The position numbers and the translations under genes were made by a program. This document shows, in pieces, positions 8,960-18,845 of a stretch of 64,000 nt of DNA; positions within the stretch are counted from its first letter, which is position 1, and the number at the start of each line of letters is the position of its first letter. Location: NCBI GenBank assembly GCA_024683455.1, contig JAIKYE010000090.1, forward strand, positions 62,001 through 126,000, read 5' to 3'. The notes under the pieces are model-generated. The model worked only from the letters and a program-made list of their open reading frames with translations, did not search any database and had not been told where the DNA came from. Source of the DNA: Bacteroidaceae bacterium. GTDB taxonomy: Bacteria; Bacteroidota; Bacteroidia; Bacteroidales; Bacteroidaceae.

Positions 8960-9747
8960 AGTTTTTCTGTAAATGCTTTTAAAGCCGTACCGGGGTTGGG
9001 CTGTTTCATAAAATATTCTCCCATTAGGAATCCTCTGTAACCTGCTTCACGAAGTAGTTTTATTACCTCTGGGCTATTAATGCCGCTTTCACTGACCTTA
9101 ACCTTGTTTGCTGGTAAATGTGAAATCATTTGGAATGAATTCTGTACATCGGTATGGAAGGTGCCTAAATTGCGGTTGTTGATACCCAACATATCCACAT
9201 CAAACTCTGCGTAGTCCAATTCTTCAAAAGAATGCATCTCCAACAACACCTCCAGTTTCAACTCGTGTGCCAGCGAAGTTAAGGATTTAACCTCATCTTT
9301 CTTTAGGTCGGCAGCTATGAGCAACACAGCATCTGCACCTATCTCTCGAGCTTGAAAGAGCTGATACTCGTCTATCACGAAATCCTTGCGTAGGATGGGG
9401 ATGTTTACCAGAGGACGTGCTATCTTGATAAACTCCATGCTACCGCCAAAGAACTTCTCGTCGGTAAGGATGCTAAGAGCCGCAGCTCCGTTCTGCTCGT
9501 ATGATGGTGGGACAATTTCAGGCTTCCCTTCTTCCTTAATCCAACCCCTGGACGGACTTTTGCGCTTGAACTCGGCTATGATGCCGTGAGTGTCGTTATG
9601 AAGAGCCTTAGACATACTTTCGACCTCTATGCCGTCAGTCATTATCTTTTCTACTGCGGCATAGAGAGCGCGAGGCGATATCTGCTCTTTTTGTCTAGCA
9701 ACCTCAATACGCTTCCAAGCAATTATCTCGTCAAGAACGTCTTTCAT
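8956..9747 (-). CDS. trpC: Indole-3-glycerol-phosphate synthase
   Basis: IIAEFKRKSPSRGWI, ILTDEKFFGGSMEFI, PILRKDFVIDEYQLFQAREIGADAVLLI, SESGI. Confidence 0.97.
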   Translation of the reverse strand: MKDVLDEIIAWKRIEVARQKEQISPRALYAAVEKIMTDGIEVESMSKALHNDTHGIIAEFKRKSPSRGWIKEEGKPEIVPPSYEQNGAAALSILTDEKFFGGSMEFIKIARPLVNIPILRKDFVIDEYQLFQAREIGADAVLLIAADLKKDEVKSLTSLAHELKLEVLLEMHSFEELDYAEFDVDMLGINNRNLGTFHTDVQNSFQMISHLPANKVKVSESGINSPEVIKLLREAGYRGFLMGEYFMKQPNPGTALKAFTEKL

Positions 9748-9784
9748 TTAAGTTAAAAAAAGTTATCACACGAACCTATAATCA

Positions 9785-10780
9785 TTATGAATTTATCTCG
9801 ACGAACTTTCGGAAGCATTGCAGAGCGCGTCCACTTTCCAGTGACTCGCGGGCTTTCGCTATCGTCTCTGTAATGGTGAGCCCTTCGTCCATAAGGCTGA
9901 TACCACAAGCCGCATTGGCAAGGATTACGTTTTTCTGTGCCTCGGTGCATCTGTTCTCGAGCACGCTGTCGAAAATCTTCATAGCCTCTTCTGCTGTATT
10001 ACCTCCGTAGATATCTGAGGGTTTTACATATTTCAGTCCCATATCTATGGGTGTATAGACTTTCTCGAAGTAGCGTGTGTTAATCTTAAATCCGCTGGTG
10101 AGGGAAATCTCATCGTATCCGTCGTAGCTGGTTATCACGCCATAGTTGTCGCCAATCTTTTGGTGAATATTGGTGTAAAGGCGCTGCTGACTTTGATTGG
10201 CTGTTCCATGTAATGAGTTCTTGGGATTACAGGGGTTGACCAGCGGGCCAAGCAGGTTAAAGCAGGTGGGAATGCCTAGTGCTTTGCGAGTAGGGCCCAC
10301 ATATTTCATGCCTAACGCAAATAGGGGAGCATGGAGGTAGCAGATGTTAGCCTCATCAAGTGAACGACGCAATATGTCTTTGTTGTCAGTAAACTTCACC
10401 CCATGACCTGCCAATACATTGCTGGCTCCACTTACGCTGGTGCTGCCACCGTTTCCGTGTTTGGTGACTTTGTATCCGGCTCCGGCTATCACAAAGGCTG
10501 AACAGGTACTGATGTTAAAAGAGTTTTTGCCATCACCCCCAGTACCAACAATATCCAAGGTGTTGTAATCATTGAGGTTTACTCGTTTGCCTGTTTCCAA
10601 CAGTCCGTCGCGGAAGCCAAGCATTTCGTCAACTGTTACGCCTCTGGTCTGTAATGCCACCAGCAGAGCTGCTATCTGGTGCTCGTTATACTTTTGCTCT
10701 GTTATGCCGAGCATAATGGCATGTGTATCCTCACGGGTGAGGGTAGCGCCTTCTATGAGTTGTGTAAGGTATTGTTTCAT
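9785..10780 (-). CDS. trpD: Anthranilate phosphoribosyltransferase
   Basis: DIVGTGGDGKNSFNISTCSAFVIAGAGYKVTKHGNGGSTSVSGASNVL. Confidence 0.97.
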   Translation of the reverse strand: MKQYLTQLIEGATLTREDTHAIMLGITEQKYNEHQIAALLVALQTRGVTVDEMLGFRDGLLETGKRVNLNDYNTLDIVGTGGDGKNSFNISTCSAFVIAGAGYKVTKHGNGGSTSVSGASNVLAGHGVKFTDNKDILRRSLDEANICYLHAPLFALGMKYVGPTRKALGIPTCFNLLGPLVNPCNPKNSLHGTANQSQQRLYTNIHQKIGDNYGVITSYDGYDEISLTSGFKINTRYFEKVYTPIDMGLKYVKPSDIYGGNTAEEAMKIFDSVLENRCTEAQKNVILANAACGISLMDEGLTITETIAKARESLESGRALQCFRKFVEINS

Positions 10781-11343
10781 TTGTGTTCGAGCCAGTTTTT
10801 AATGATTGCTTTTCCTTCTTTGGTCAGTACGCTCTCTGGATGGTACTGAATACCGTGTATGTCGTATTCTCTGTGGCGGAGCGACATGATGTAGCCCTCG
10901 GGACTAGTACTTGTAATCTCCAAGCAGGCAGGGAAACCATTGGTGTCAACTACCCACGAGTGGTAACGACCTACCTCGATGGTCCTATCCAGCCCGTCAA
11001 AGATGTAATCGTCGGCACAGATGTGTGTGGGAGTGACTACGCCATGGAAAACAGAACTTAGATTGGTGAGTTTTCCTCCAAAGACTTCTCCTATGGCCTG
11101 ATGTCCTAGGCAGACACCCAGCATGGGTTTCTTTCCTGCGTAGATCCTGATAACATCTAACAGAAGACCGGCTTCGCTGGGGATGCCAGGGCCAGGTGAG
11201 AGAATAATCTTATCAAACTTCTCTAGCTCGGGGAGCTGAAATTTATCGTTCCTAAGAACGGTTACTTCTGCCCCTAATTCCTTTACCAAATGTGATAGGT
11301 TGTAGGTAAAGGAGTCGTAATTGTCTATGATAACTATTTTCAT
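10777..11343 (-). CDS. trpG: Anthranilate synthase component II (glutamine amidotransferase)
   Basis: IIDNYDSFTYNLSHL, ILSPGPGIPSEAG, PMLGVCLGHQAIGEVFGG, GIQYHPESVLT. Confidence 0.97.
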   Translation of the reverse strand: MKIVIIDNYDSFTYNLSHLVKELGAEVTVLRNDKFQLPELEKFDKIILSPGPGIPSEAGLLLDVIRIYAGKKPMLGVCLGHQAIGEVFGGKLTNLSSVFHGVVTPTHICADDYIFDGLDRTIEVGRYHSWVVDTNGFPACLEITSTSPEGYIMSLRHREYDIHGIQYHPESVLTKEGKAIIKNWLEHK

Positions 11344-12740
11344 AACTTCCCTGCAATTTCTATGGCTTTGCGCAGTGCGCCCAACTTGTTGTTAACCTCC
11401 TGCAACTCATATTCCACATCGCTCTTTGACACAATTCCACCTCCAGCTTGGAACCACAGTTCGTTGTTCCTGCTTACAAAGGTACGTATAGTGATGGCTT
11501 GGTTCAGATTTTTGTTGAATCCGATGAATCCTATGCAGCCGCCGTAGGCGCCACGGTTGTGCGGCTCATACTTGCTTATCAACTGCATGGCCATGACTTT
11601 GGGGGCACCTGATAGAGTGCCGGCGGGGAAAGTGTCTATGAATGCTTGGATGGGGTCGGCCCCTTCCTCAAGTTCTCCGCTAACCCTGCTTACCAGATGG
11701 ATAACGTGGCTGTAGAACTGCATATCCTTGTAGAAGTCTACCTTCACATTGTGACAGTTTCGACTCAAATCATTGCGTGCAAGATCAACCAGCATTACAT
11801 GTTCGGCATTTTCTTTGGGGTCGTTGCGCAAATACTCAGCATTCTTTCTGTCGGTTTCTGCATCTCCGGTACGCTTTGTAGTTCCTGCAATGGGATCTAT
11901 GTAGGCTTTGCGTCCCTCAATGCGACAATGTGTCTCGGGACTGGAGCCAAAAATGCGGAATCCACCGAAATCGAAGTAAAACAGATACGGGCTGGGGTTG
12001 ATGCTGCGTAATGCCCGATACAGCTTGAAGTCGTCACCCTCGTAATGCTGTTTGAATCGTCTGGAGAGGACAATTTGGAATACGTCTCCTCTCTGGCAGT
12101 GAGCAATACCTTTACGGATATTCTCGCGATGCTCATCATCGGTAAGCGTACTTTGAAAATCTCCTACTGGGTGGAAGTCATATGTCTGATACGGGCGTCC
12201 GTTCAGGTCGCGTTCCAACACATCCAAGTCATCCTCTTCGCCTTCCGACAGCATTTCTATAAGCGTCAACTCATTACGAAAGTGGTCAAAGACGATTACA
12301 TCTTTAAATAAAACATACAATAGGTCGGGCGCATCGTTCATGGGTTGAGTTTCATCTTTTACCCCTATATTTTCAAAGTAACGAACGGCATTAAATGAGG
12401 TATATCCATATAGTCCGCAGTAGTTGCTCTCTGGACCTGTTATGTTAAAGTTTCCTATAAACTGATTGATTAGGTTTGCCGACGTAAACTTCTCGTTTAT
12501 AGGTGTTTCTGTGACATCTCCGTCTGGGTATTTACAGATGCCTATCCCATGTTCTATGCTTACGCTTCCGATGGGATGAACAGCAATGAAGGACTTTGCA
12601 TTTTCACCTCCGTGATAGTCTGAACTCTCCATGAGAGCACTCTGGGGGTAAGCATCCCTAACCTTTAGATAAGCGCTGACGGGAGTAATCAGGTCGCCAA
12701 GGATTTTACGACTAGCAGTATGGTATTTATATGGTGTCAT
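11340..12740 (-). CDS. trpE: Anthranilate synthase component I
   Basis: Chorismate-binding domain: [59 protein letters not shown]. Confidence 0.97.
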   Translation of the reverse strand: MTPYKYHTASRKILGDLITPVSAYLKVRDAYPQSALMESSDYHGGENAKSFIAVHPIGSVSIEHGIGICKYPDGDVTETPINEKFTSANLINQFIGNFNITGPESNYCGLYGYTSFNAVRYFENIGVKDETQPMNDAPDLLYVLFKDVIVFDHFRNELTLIEMLSEGEEDDLDVLERDLNGRPYQTYDFHPVGDFQSTLTDDEHRENIRKGIAHCQRGDVFQIVLSRRFKQHYEGDDFKLYRALRSINPSPYLFYFDFGGFRIFGSSPETHCRIEGRKAYIDPIAGTTKRTGDAETDRKNAEYLRNDPKENAEHVMLVDLARNDLSRNCHNVKVDFYKDMQFYSHVIHLVSRVSGELEEGADPIQAFIDTFPAGTLSGAPKVMAMQLISKYEPHNRGAYGGCIGFIGFNKNLNQAITIRTFVSRNNELWFQAGGGIVSKSDVEYELQEVNNKLGALRKAIEIAGKL

Positions 12741-13929
12741 AATCTATTTCGTTTTTATGTGCAAGGTAGGTAGAGAGATCCTTGTCGCCGCGTCCACTGA
12801 CGGTAAGTACTACCACATCTTCTTTCTTGAATTTCATCTTTGGTAGAATTGCCAGAGCATGGCTGCTTTCCAGTGCAGGTATGATACCCTCAAGTCTGGT
12901 AAGCTCAAAGGCAGCTTGCAGTGCCTCGTTATCGTTGATGGAATAGACCTTTGCTCGTCCTGTTTCGTATAGGTTGCAATGCATAGGACCAGTGCCAGGG
13001 TAGTCCAGTCCTGCGCTTATGCTGTAGGGCTCAATAATCTGTCCGTCCTCGGTCTGCATGACTTTTATACGACTTCCGTGCAAGATACCTGTACTGCCCA
13101 CGTGAAGTGAAGCTGCCGTCTGTTCTGTGTCCATTCCAAGGCCTCCGGCTTCACCCAGAACCAGTTTTACTCGTTCATCGTCCAGATAGTGATAGATGGT
13201 TCCTGCGGCATTGCTCCCTCCGCCTACACAGGCTATCAAATAATCTGGGTAGTTGCGGCCGATTTTCTCGTCAAGTTGGAATTTTATTTCCTGGCTGATA
13301 ACGCTCTGCAACTTAGCTACCATCTCTGGGTAGGGGTGAGGTCCTACGGTACTTCCTATAATATAAAATGTGTCGGCAGGATGACAACACCAGTCGCGAA
13401 TGGCCTCATTGGTAGCATCCTTTAATGTCTTGTTGCCACTCTCTACAGGAAATACCTCAGCTCCCAGCATACGCATGCGTTCTACGTTGACATGCTGACG
13501 TTCAACGTCTAAGGCACCCATATAAACACGACATGGCATATTCATGAGTGCGCAGACGGTCGCTGTGGCTACACCGTGCTGACCAGCTCCTGTTTCTGCA
13601 ATAATACGTGTCTTGCCCATCTTGCGGGCAAGCAGAATCTGACCTATGGCATTGTTGATTTTGTGGGCTCCTGTATGGTTCAGGTCTTCGCGCTTTAGGT
13701 AAAGCTGGCAGCCGTACTTCTCGCTCATGCGTTTAGCGTAATAAAGAGGGGAAGGGCGCCCCACATAATCGCGAAGCAGTTGGTAGTATTCCTTCAGGAA
13801 CTCTTCGCTTTCAATGATAGAAAGGTACTTCTCCTTTAGGTTTTCTACTGTTTTGTATAAAATCTCAGGAATGTATGCACCGCCATACGGACCATAAAAA
13901 CCATCGTCATTAACTTTGTACGATTTCAT
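12727..13929 (-). CDS. trpB: Tryptophan synthase beta subunit
   Basis: [57 protein letters not shown]; first gene of trp operon. Confidence 0.98.
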   Translation of the reverse strand: MKSYKVNDDGFYGPYGGAYIPEILYKTVENLKEKYLSIIESEEFLKEYYQLLRDYVGRPSPLYYAKRMSEKYGCQLYLKREDLNHTGAHKINNAIGQILLARKMGKTRIIAETGAGQHGVATATVCALMNMPCRVYMGALDVERQHVNVERMRMLGAEVFPVESGNKTLKDATNEAIRDWCCHPADTFYIIGSTVGPHPYPEMVAKLQSVISQEIKFQLDEKIGRNYPDYLIACVGGGSNAAGTIYHYLDDERVKLVLGEAGGLGMDTEQTAASLHVGSTGILHGSRIKVMQTEDGQIIEPYSISAGLDYPGTGPMHCNLYETGRAKVYSINDNEALQAAFELTRLEGIIPALESSHALAILPKMKFKKEDVVVLTVSGRGDKDLSTYLAHKNEIDYDTI

Positions 13930-13959
13930 CTTTTACCTTAAAATTACAAAATGCCGACG

Positions 13960-13990
13960 CAAAGTTAATGCATTTTCTTTTTATGGCAAA
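13960..13990 (-). promoter_or_regulatory. Bacteroidetes-type promoter for trpBEGDCFA
   Basis: On minus strand TTTG (13990-13987), 19 bp, TAACTTTG (13967-13960); predicted leader only ~20-25 nt before trpB ATG. Confidence 0.7.
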
Positions 13991-14059
13991 TAAATGTTAT
14001 CAAAAATGCCCTAAAAAACGTATTATGTGATAAGATTTCTTCTATTTGGTAGCAAACTG

Positions 14060-14569
14060 TTATGGCACTTGAAAAGAATAGACTTTTAGGTCCTGTAGTT
14101 CTCCTATAGGTTCTTGTTTCAGGTTAAGCAAGACGTATTCGCCTTTTACAAGTGTGTTTAATGGATGACATATAAAGCCGTTGTCTCCGTCGGACTTGAT
14201 ATAAAAGTTTGCTGGTTCTACCCTTTTATAATCGTTCTCCCAGATAATACTTTTGGGCAGTTTCCTGTAGTATTTTTTTTGCTGCATGCGTATAATGGCA
14301 TAGTCGGCCAGTACCTCGTTTTCTGCAGGAATGATGTGAAACTCTGGGATGTTGTCGTCTGTCAACTGAGTGGAGTGTCCAGCAGAAAGATAATGTGTAA
14401 GTTTGTCTTTAAGCTGAATGTCAAAAACGGTCCAGCCTGGCTTGAGTTCACTCTGTGTTTGCTCAACTGTAAGTTTTACAAAGTTGTTTAGAACTTTTAA
14501 TTCTACCTTCTGTGCATATAAGCAGACTGGTAGCGTAAATGCTATTATTGCCTTTATTATCTTCATCAT
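14060..14569 (-). CDS. Hypothetical secreted protein (169 aa)
   Basis: Intact ORF with signal peptide MMKIIKAIIAFTLPVCLYAQ; no family recognised. Confidence 0.65.
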   Translation of the reverse strand: MMKIIKAIIAFTLPVCLYAQKVELKVLNNFVKLTVEQTQSELKPGWTVFDIQLKDKLTHYLSAGHSTQLTDDNIPEFHIIPAENEVLADYAIIRMQQKKYYRKLPKSIIWENDYKRVEPANFYIKSDGDNGFICHPLNTLVKGEYVLLNLKQEPIGELQDLKVYSFQVP

Positions 14570-14683
14570 AGGTGCAAAATTAGCTATTTTGAGCGAATTT
14601 ACAAAAGATTACTTTGCTAAGTGGAAGAATTTTGTTTCCTTTGCATTACGAAAATTCGTTATCTATACGTTATTTATTGTATT

Positions 14684-16081
14684 ATGACCATTGCAATTGT
14701 AATTTTGATGTTATTTGGATATGCTCTGATTTGTTCTGAGCATATAACCAGAATCAACAAGGCCACTGTAGCATTGTTTTGTGGCGTATGTGGATGGGTT
14801 ATGTATATGTGTGTTGGTCCACATTATATTCAGTCGTTGCATGGTCTGGATTTTTTGAATTACTTGGGCGATGATGCGTATAGTGTTATGGCAGTGAATG
14901 AATACATCTATCAACATGTATTTGTAAAACATATGGTTCAGCTTTGCTGTATAGTGATGTATTTGTTGGCTACGATGGCTATTGTTGAGGTGCTTGCCAC
15001 TAACGAATGCTTTGATTTTATGGTTGATCTTTGTCGTGCCAAGACTAAATGGCGTGTGACATGGACTTTAGCAGCATGCAGTTTCTTGTTAAGTGCCAAC
15101 CTTGATAATCTTGCTTCTGCAGTCATTATGCTTACTATTCTAAGTAAGTTGGTAATCAATCCGCGTCAACGTTGCATATTGGGTGCTATAGTAGTTATAG
15201 CAACCAGTTGTGGTGGATGTTTTGGTGTTATTGGCGATGTTACATCTTTGCTAATATGGACTCGTGATTCCGTTACCCCAACGAACTACACTGCAGCTCT
15301 GATACTACCAACTATCGTAGCTACAATCATTCCAACTTATCTTATAGGAAGGATGCTTCCGGAGCATGTTGATTTAAAGCGTCCTCGTGTTTTCTTCCGT
15401 GGAGATGATGCTGCCATGCCTGTATGGCAGCGTGCTGTCATGCTGTTCTTGGGTTTGGGCGGATTGTGGTTTGTTCCTACATTCCACCGTTTGACTATGC
15501 TGCCACCTTTCTTGGGCGCTTTGTGCGTTTTAGGTGTGTTATGGGTAGTAAATGAGGTGTTTAACCGTAAACGTATTTCCTCTGGCCAGCCCATTTATTT
15601 GACGGGTAATCGCTCGCTACAGTATGAGATGATTCAGATGATTATGTTTTTTGTCGGTGTCTGTCTTTCTGTTGATTTGTTGGTTGAGGTTGGTGCAATG
15701 CGTCATATCGCTGAATTATGTGATACATATATTCATAATATATATTTACTTTCTGTCGTCATTGGCTTCGTTAGTGCCGTAATGGACAATATAGCATTGG
15801 TAATGACTTCTATATCCATCTTTCCTATCATTGATGTGCAGAATTCCATGCCAGACTATGTTGCAGCTTTTGCGCAAAACGGACAATATTGGCATTTGGT
15901 TGCGCTTAGCGGGTGTGTTGGCGGTTGTCTTTTGCCTATAGGTTGTACTGCAGGCTATGCCCTAATGAAGCATGATGGGGTAGGTATCTGGTGGTATTTT
16001 AAATGTATTACCGCAAAGGTTTTTGTGGGATGGATTGCATCGCTAGGTGTATATTTCCTTGTTGATTATTTTTTGAGATAA
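14684..16081 (+). CDS. nhaD: NhaD-type sodium:proton antiporter (ORF 14621-16081; ATG at 14684 likely)
   Basis: SEHITRINKATVALFCGVCGWVMY, FLLSANLDNLASAVIM, SCGGCFGVIGDVTSLLIWTRDSVTP, SAVMDNIALVM. Confidence 0.85.
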   Translation: MTIAIVILMLFGYALICSEHITRINKATVALFCGVCGWVMYMCVGPHYIQSLHGLDFLNYLGDDAYSVMAVNEYIYQHVFVKHMVQLCCIVMYLLATMAIVEVLATNECFDFMVDLCRAKTKWRVTWTLAACSFLLSANLDNLASAVIMLTILSKLVINPRQRCILGAIVVIATSCGGCFGVIGDVTSLLIWTRDSVTPTNYTAALILPTIVATIIPTYLIGRMLPEHVDLKRPRVFFRGDDAAMPVWQRAVMLFLGLGGLWFVPTFHRLTMLPPFLGALCVLGVLWVVNEVFNRKRISSGQPIYLTGNRSLQYEMIQMIMFFVGVCLSVDLLVEVGAMRHIAELCDTYIHNIYLLSVVIGFVSAVMDNIALVMTSISIFPIIDVQNSMPDYVAAFAQNGQYWHLVALSGCVGGCLLPIGCTAGYALMKHDGVGIWWYFKCITAKVFVGWIASLGVYFLVDYFLR

Positions 16082-16091
16082 AACGCGCTGA

Positions 16092-17402
16092 ATGAAGTTT
16101 GATATTACAAGACTCGGCATTGAGTTCTTGAATCCGATGCAGCAGGAAATGCTACAGGAGGTTCGACGTGAGCGTCAGTTGGTATTGCTAAGTCCTACAG
16201 GTTCTGGTAAGACATTGGCATATCTGTTACCTCTATTGCAGTTGTTAGATTCCAAAAGTGACACGCTGCAGGCGTTGGTTCTTGTGCCTTCAAGGGAGTT
16301 GGCTATCCAGACTGTAGATGTTGTAAAGCGTATTTGTCAGGAAGTGCGTGTCATAGCTTGTTATGGCGGTCGCCCTGCAATGGATGAACACAGGCAGATT
16401 AAAGGCGTTAATCCTCATATGATTGTTGCAACACCTGGAAGAATCTTGGATCACATACGTAAGCAGAATATAACGCCAGCTACTATTGTCAATTTGGTTA
16501 TTGATGAATTTGACAAGTGTTTGGAGTTGGGCTTTCAGGAGGATATGAAAGCCATTATATCTGAATTGGCGTCTGTAGAGAGACGTATTCTTCTTTCTGC
16601 TACAGACTGTCCTTCTATTCCTGATTTTGTTGGTTCGTCAGATTATTGTCGTCTCTCATATCTTGATGTTGAGGAACCTTGTTCAGACAGGATCGTTATT
16701 CGTAGCGTCTTATCTCCCGATAAAGACAAACTTCCTACACTGAAAAGTCTGCTCTGTATGTTGGGAGCTCAGAAAAGTCTTGTTTTCGCCAATCATAGGC
16801 AAAGTGTAGAACGTATCGGTTCATACCTTTCTGCCGAGGGTATAATGGCAGATGTTTTCCATGGTGGAATGGAGCAGCGCGACCGCGAACGTGCTTTGTA
16901 TCGTTTTATTAATGGTTCGTGTAATGTTTTTGTCTGTACCGATTTGGCTTCACGCGGTCTTGATATTCCTGATGTAGATAATATCATTCATTATCATCTT
17001 CCTATTGACGAGGAGTCATATATCCATCGTAACGGAAGAACTGCTCGTTGGGAGAATGTTGGTAATGCTTATTTGTTGCTCGGTCCAGAAGAAACGATGC
17101 CTCTGTATGTTCAACTTACGGATGATGAGTTTAAGTTACCGAAAAACTCTCCTCTTCCTTCCTTGCCTTTGTGGGCTACAATTTATGTGGGCAAAGGGAA
17201 AAAAGATAAGATCAGTAGAGGAGATGTGTTGGGCTTCCTTACCAAGGTTGGTGGACTTGATGGTAAACAAATAGGCCGGATTGACGTTTTGCCAAACTGG
17301 TCTTATGTGGCTGTTCAGAGGAAATTGGTGAAGTCTCTTCTTGCGCGTATTAAAGGGCAAAAGATAAAAGGTATTAAAACCATTTTTGCTCTAGCTGACT
17401 AA
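16092..17402 (+). CDS. DEAD-box RNA helicase with DbpA-type RNA-binding domain
   Basis: SPTGSGKTLAYLLP, VPSRELAIQ, ATPGRILDHI, variant Walker B VIDEFDKCLE, SATD, DLASRGLDIPDV, HRNGRTAR; C-terminal KISRGDVLGFLTKVGGLDGKQIGRIDVLPNWSYVAV. Confidence 0.9.
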   Translation: MKFDITRLGIEFLNPMQQEMLQEVRRERQLVLLSPTGSGKTLAYLLPLLQLLDSKSDTLQALVLVPSRELAIQTVDVVKRICQEVRVIACYGGRPAMDEHRQIKGVNPHMIVATPGRILDHIRKQNITPATIVNLVIDEFDKCLELGFQEDMKAIISELASVERRILLSATDCPSIPDFVGSSDYCRLSYLDVEEPCSDRIVIRSVLSPDKDKLPTLKSLLCMLGAQKSLVFANHRQSVERIGSYLSAEGIMADVFHGGMEQRDRERALYRFINGSCNVFVCTDLASRGLDIPDVDNIIHYHLPIDEESYIHRNGRTARWENVGNAYLLLGPEETMPLYVQLTDDEFKLPKNSPLPSLPLWATIYVGKGKKDKISRGDVLGFLTKVGGLDGKQIGRIDVLPNWSYVAVQRKLVKSLLARIKGQKIKGIKTIFALAD

Positions 17403-17422
17403 TTTGCAATATATATATATAA

Positions 17423-17463
17423 GGTAAGCATCTGCCCAAATGAAAAAGATGCTTACCTTTTTA
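17423..17463 (+). terminator. Rho-independent terminator after the helicase gene
   Basis: Perfect 11-bp stem GGTAAGCATCT/AGATGCTTACC (17423-17433/17447-17457) followed by ttttttattat. Confidence 0.8.
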
Positions 17464-17482
17464 TTATATTGTTAACTATAGT

Positions 17483-18679
17483 TTATTTCAGAACCCCCAA
17501 CTCTCGGAAGACCTTTTTTAGTTTTACTACGGACAGGTCAACCTGTTCGTGAGTATGTGTAGCCATCAACGCATATCGTACCAATGTGTCCTGAGGACCA
17601 CATGCAGGGGGGATTACCGGGTTGATGAATACGCCCTCTTCAAAGGCCATGGCAACAGCCATAAAGGTCTTTTGCGTATCTCTTACATACAAAGGGATGA
17701 TCGGACTCTCTGTTTCGCCAATCTCAAAGCCTTCTTCGCGGAAACGTTTCAAAGCGTAGTTTGTTACATCCCAAAGAGCCTCCAGTCTTTCAGGTTCAGC
17801 TTGAATGATATGCAGTGCCTCTAAGGCGGCTGCAGTAGCAGCTGGTGTGTTGCTTGCGCTAAAGATATAGGTTCTTGCTGTGTGGCGCAGAGAGTCAATA
17901 ATTATCTGGTCGGCAGCAATGAATCCACCGATAGAAGCCATACTCTTAGAGAAGGTACCCATGATGAGGTCAATGTCTTTGGTCACTCCGAAGTGATCGC
18001 AGACGCCGCGCCCCTGTTTGCCGAATACGCCCAAGCCATGAGCTTCGTCAACCATAATGCTGGCATTGTACTTGTGCTTAAGTTCAACAATCTCAGGCAA
18101 TTTTGCTAAATCACCTTCCATAGAGAAGACACCATCAACAATAATCAGCTTCACCTTGTCAGGCTCACAACGCTGCAGCACTCTTTCAAGGTCTGCCATA
18201 TCGTTGTGCTTGTAATGCAACTGAGTAGCAAAGGAGAGACGACGACCATCTACAATACTTGCATGATCTCTGTCGTCACAGATAATGTAATCGTCTTTGC
18301 TCACCAGCTGGGGGATAACGCCGCTGTTAACAGTAAAACCTGTGGAAAAACACAATGCGTCGTCTTTGCCAACATATTCTGCCAATTCTTTTTCCAACTG
18401 GACGTGGATGTCAAGAGTTCCGTTTAGGAAACGGCTACCTGCGCAACCACTTCCATACTTTTTCATTGCCTTGCATCCTGCCTCTATAATACGTTCGTCA
18501 CCCGTCAAGCCGGTATATGCGTTAGAGCCAAACATTAAAACGTGCTTGCCGCCCATTTCTACTTCTGTACCCTGCTTTCCTTCTATCTCGCGAAAATAAG
18601 GGTATATACCTTTTTCTTTTATCTCCTTTGATAAGGAATAAAAGGGGTGCTTAGAGAGTTTTTCTTGTAGTAATTCCAT
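17483..18679 (-). CDS. spt: Serine palmitoyltransferase / alpha-oxoamine synthase (ORF to 18712; MELLQEKL at 18679 likely start)
   Basis: AOS family: GSNAYTGLTGDERI, YGSGCAGSRFLNGT, LIIVDGVFSMEGDLAKLPEIV, MVDEAHGLGVFGKQGRGVCDHFG, IMGTFSKSMASIGGF (PLP Lys); closest in my recollection to Bacteroides Spt. Confidence 0.85.
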   Translation of the reverse strand: MELLQEKLSKHPFYSLSKEIKEKGIYPYFREIEGKQGTEVEMGGKHVLMFGSNAYTGLTGDERIIEAGCKAMKKYGSGCAGSRFLNGTLDIHVQLEKELAEYVGKDDALCFSTGFTVNSGVIPQLVSKDDYIICDDRDHASIVDGRRLSFATQLHYKHNDMADLERVLQRCEPDKVKLIIVDGVFSMEGDLAKLPEIVELKHKYNASIMVDEAHGLGVFGKQGRGVCDHFGVTKDIDLIMGTFSKSMASIGGFIAADQIIIDSLRHTARTYIFSASNTPAATAAALEALHIIQAEPERLEALWDVTNYALKRFREEGFEIGETESPIIPLYVRDTQKTFMAVAMAFEEGVFINPVIPPACGPQDTLVRYALMATHTHEQVDLSVVKLKKVFRELGVLK

Positions 18680-18723
18680 TTTTATTATAATGTTTAGAGG
18701 GTATGCCCTCATGAAAATTTTTG

Positions 18724-18731
18724 CAAAGGTA
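18724..18731 (-). promoter_or_regulatory. -7 element for spt
   Basis: TACCTTTG on the minus strand upstream of spt; no clear -33. Confidence 0.45.
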
Positions 18732-18826
18732 CGATTTTTTATCTAATTTCACGTCATGTGAATTGAAAAAATGAACAATATAAGATTATTCATCTTCATA
18801 ATGACGTAGTTTCATACACTTTTTGC

Positions 18827-18834
18827 TACCTTTG
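18827..18834 (+). promoter_or_regulatory. -7 element for the lipid-kinase gene
   Basis: TACCTTTG immediately upstream; makes the GTG at 18834 an unlikely start. Confidence 0.45.
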
Positions 18835-18845
18835 TGCATAAATTT

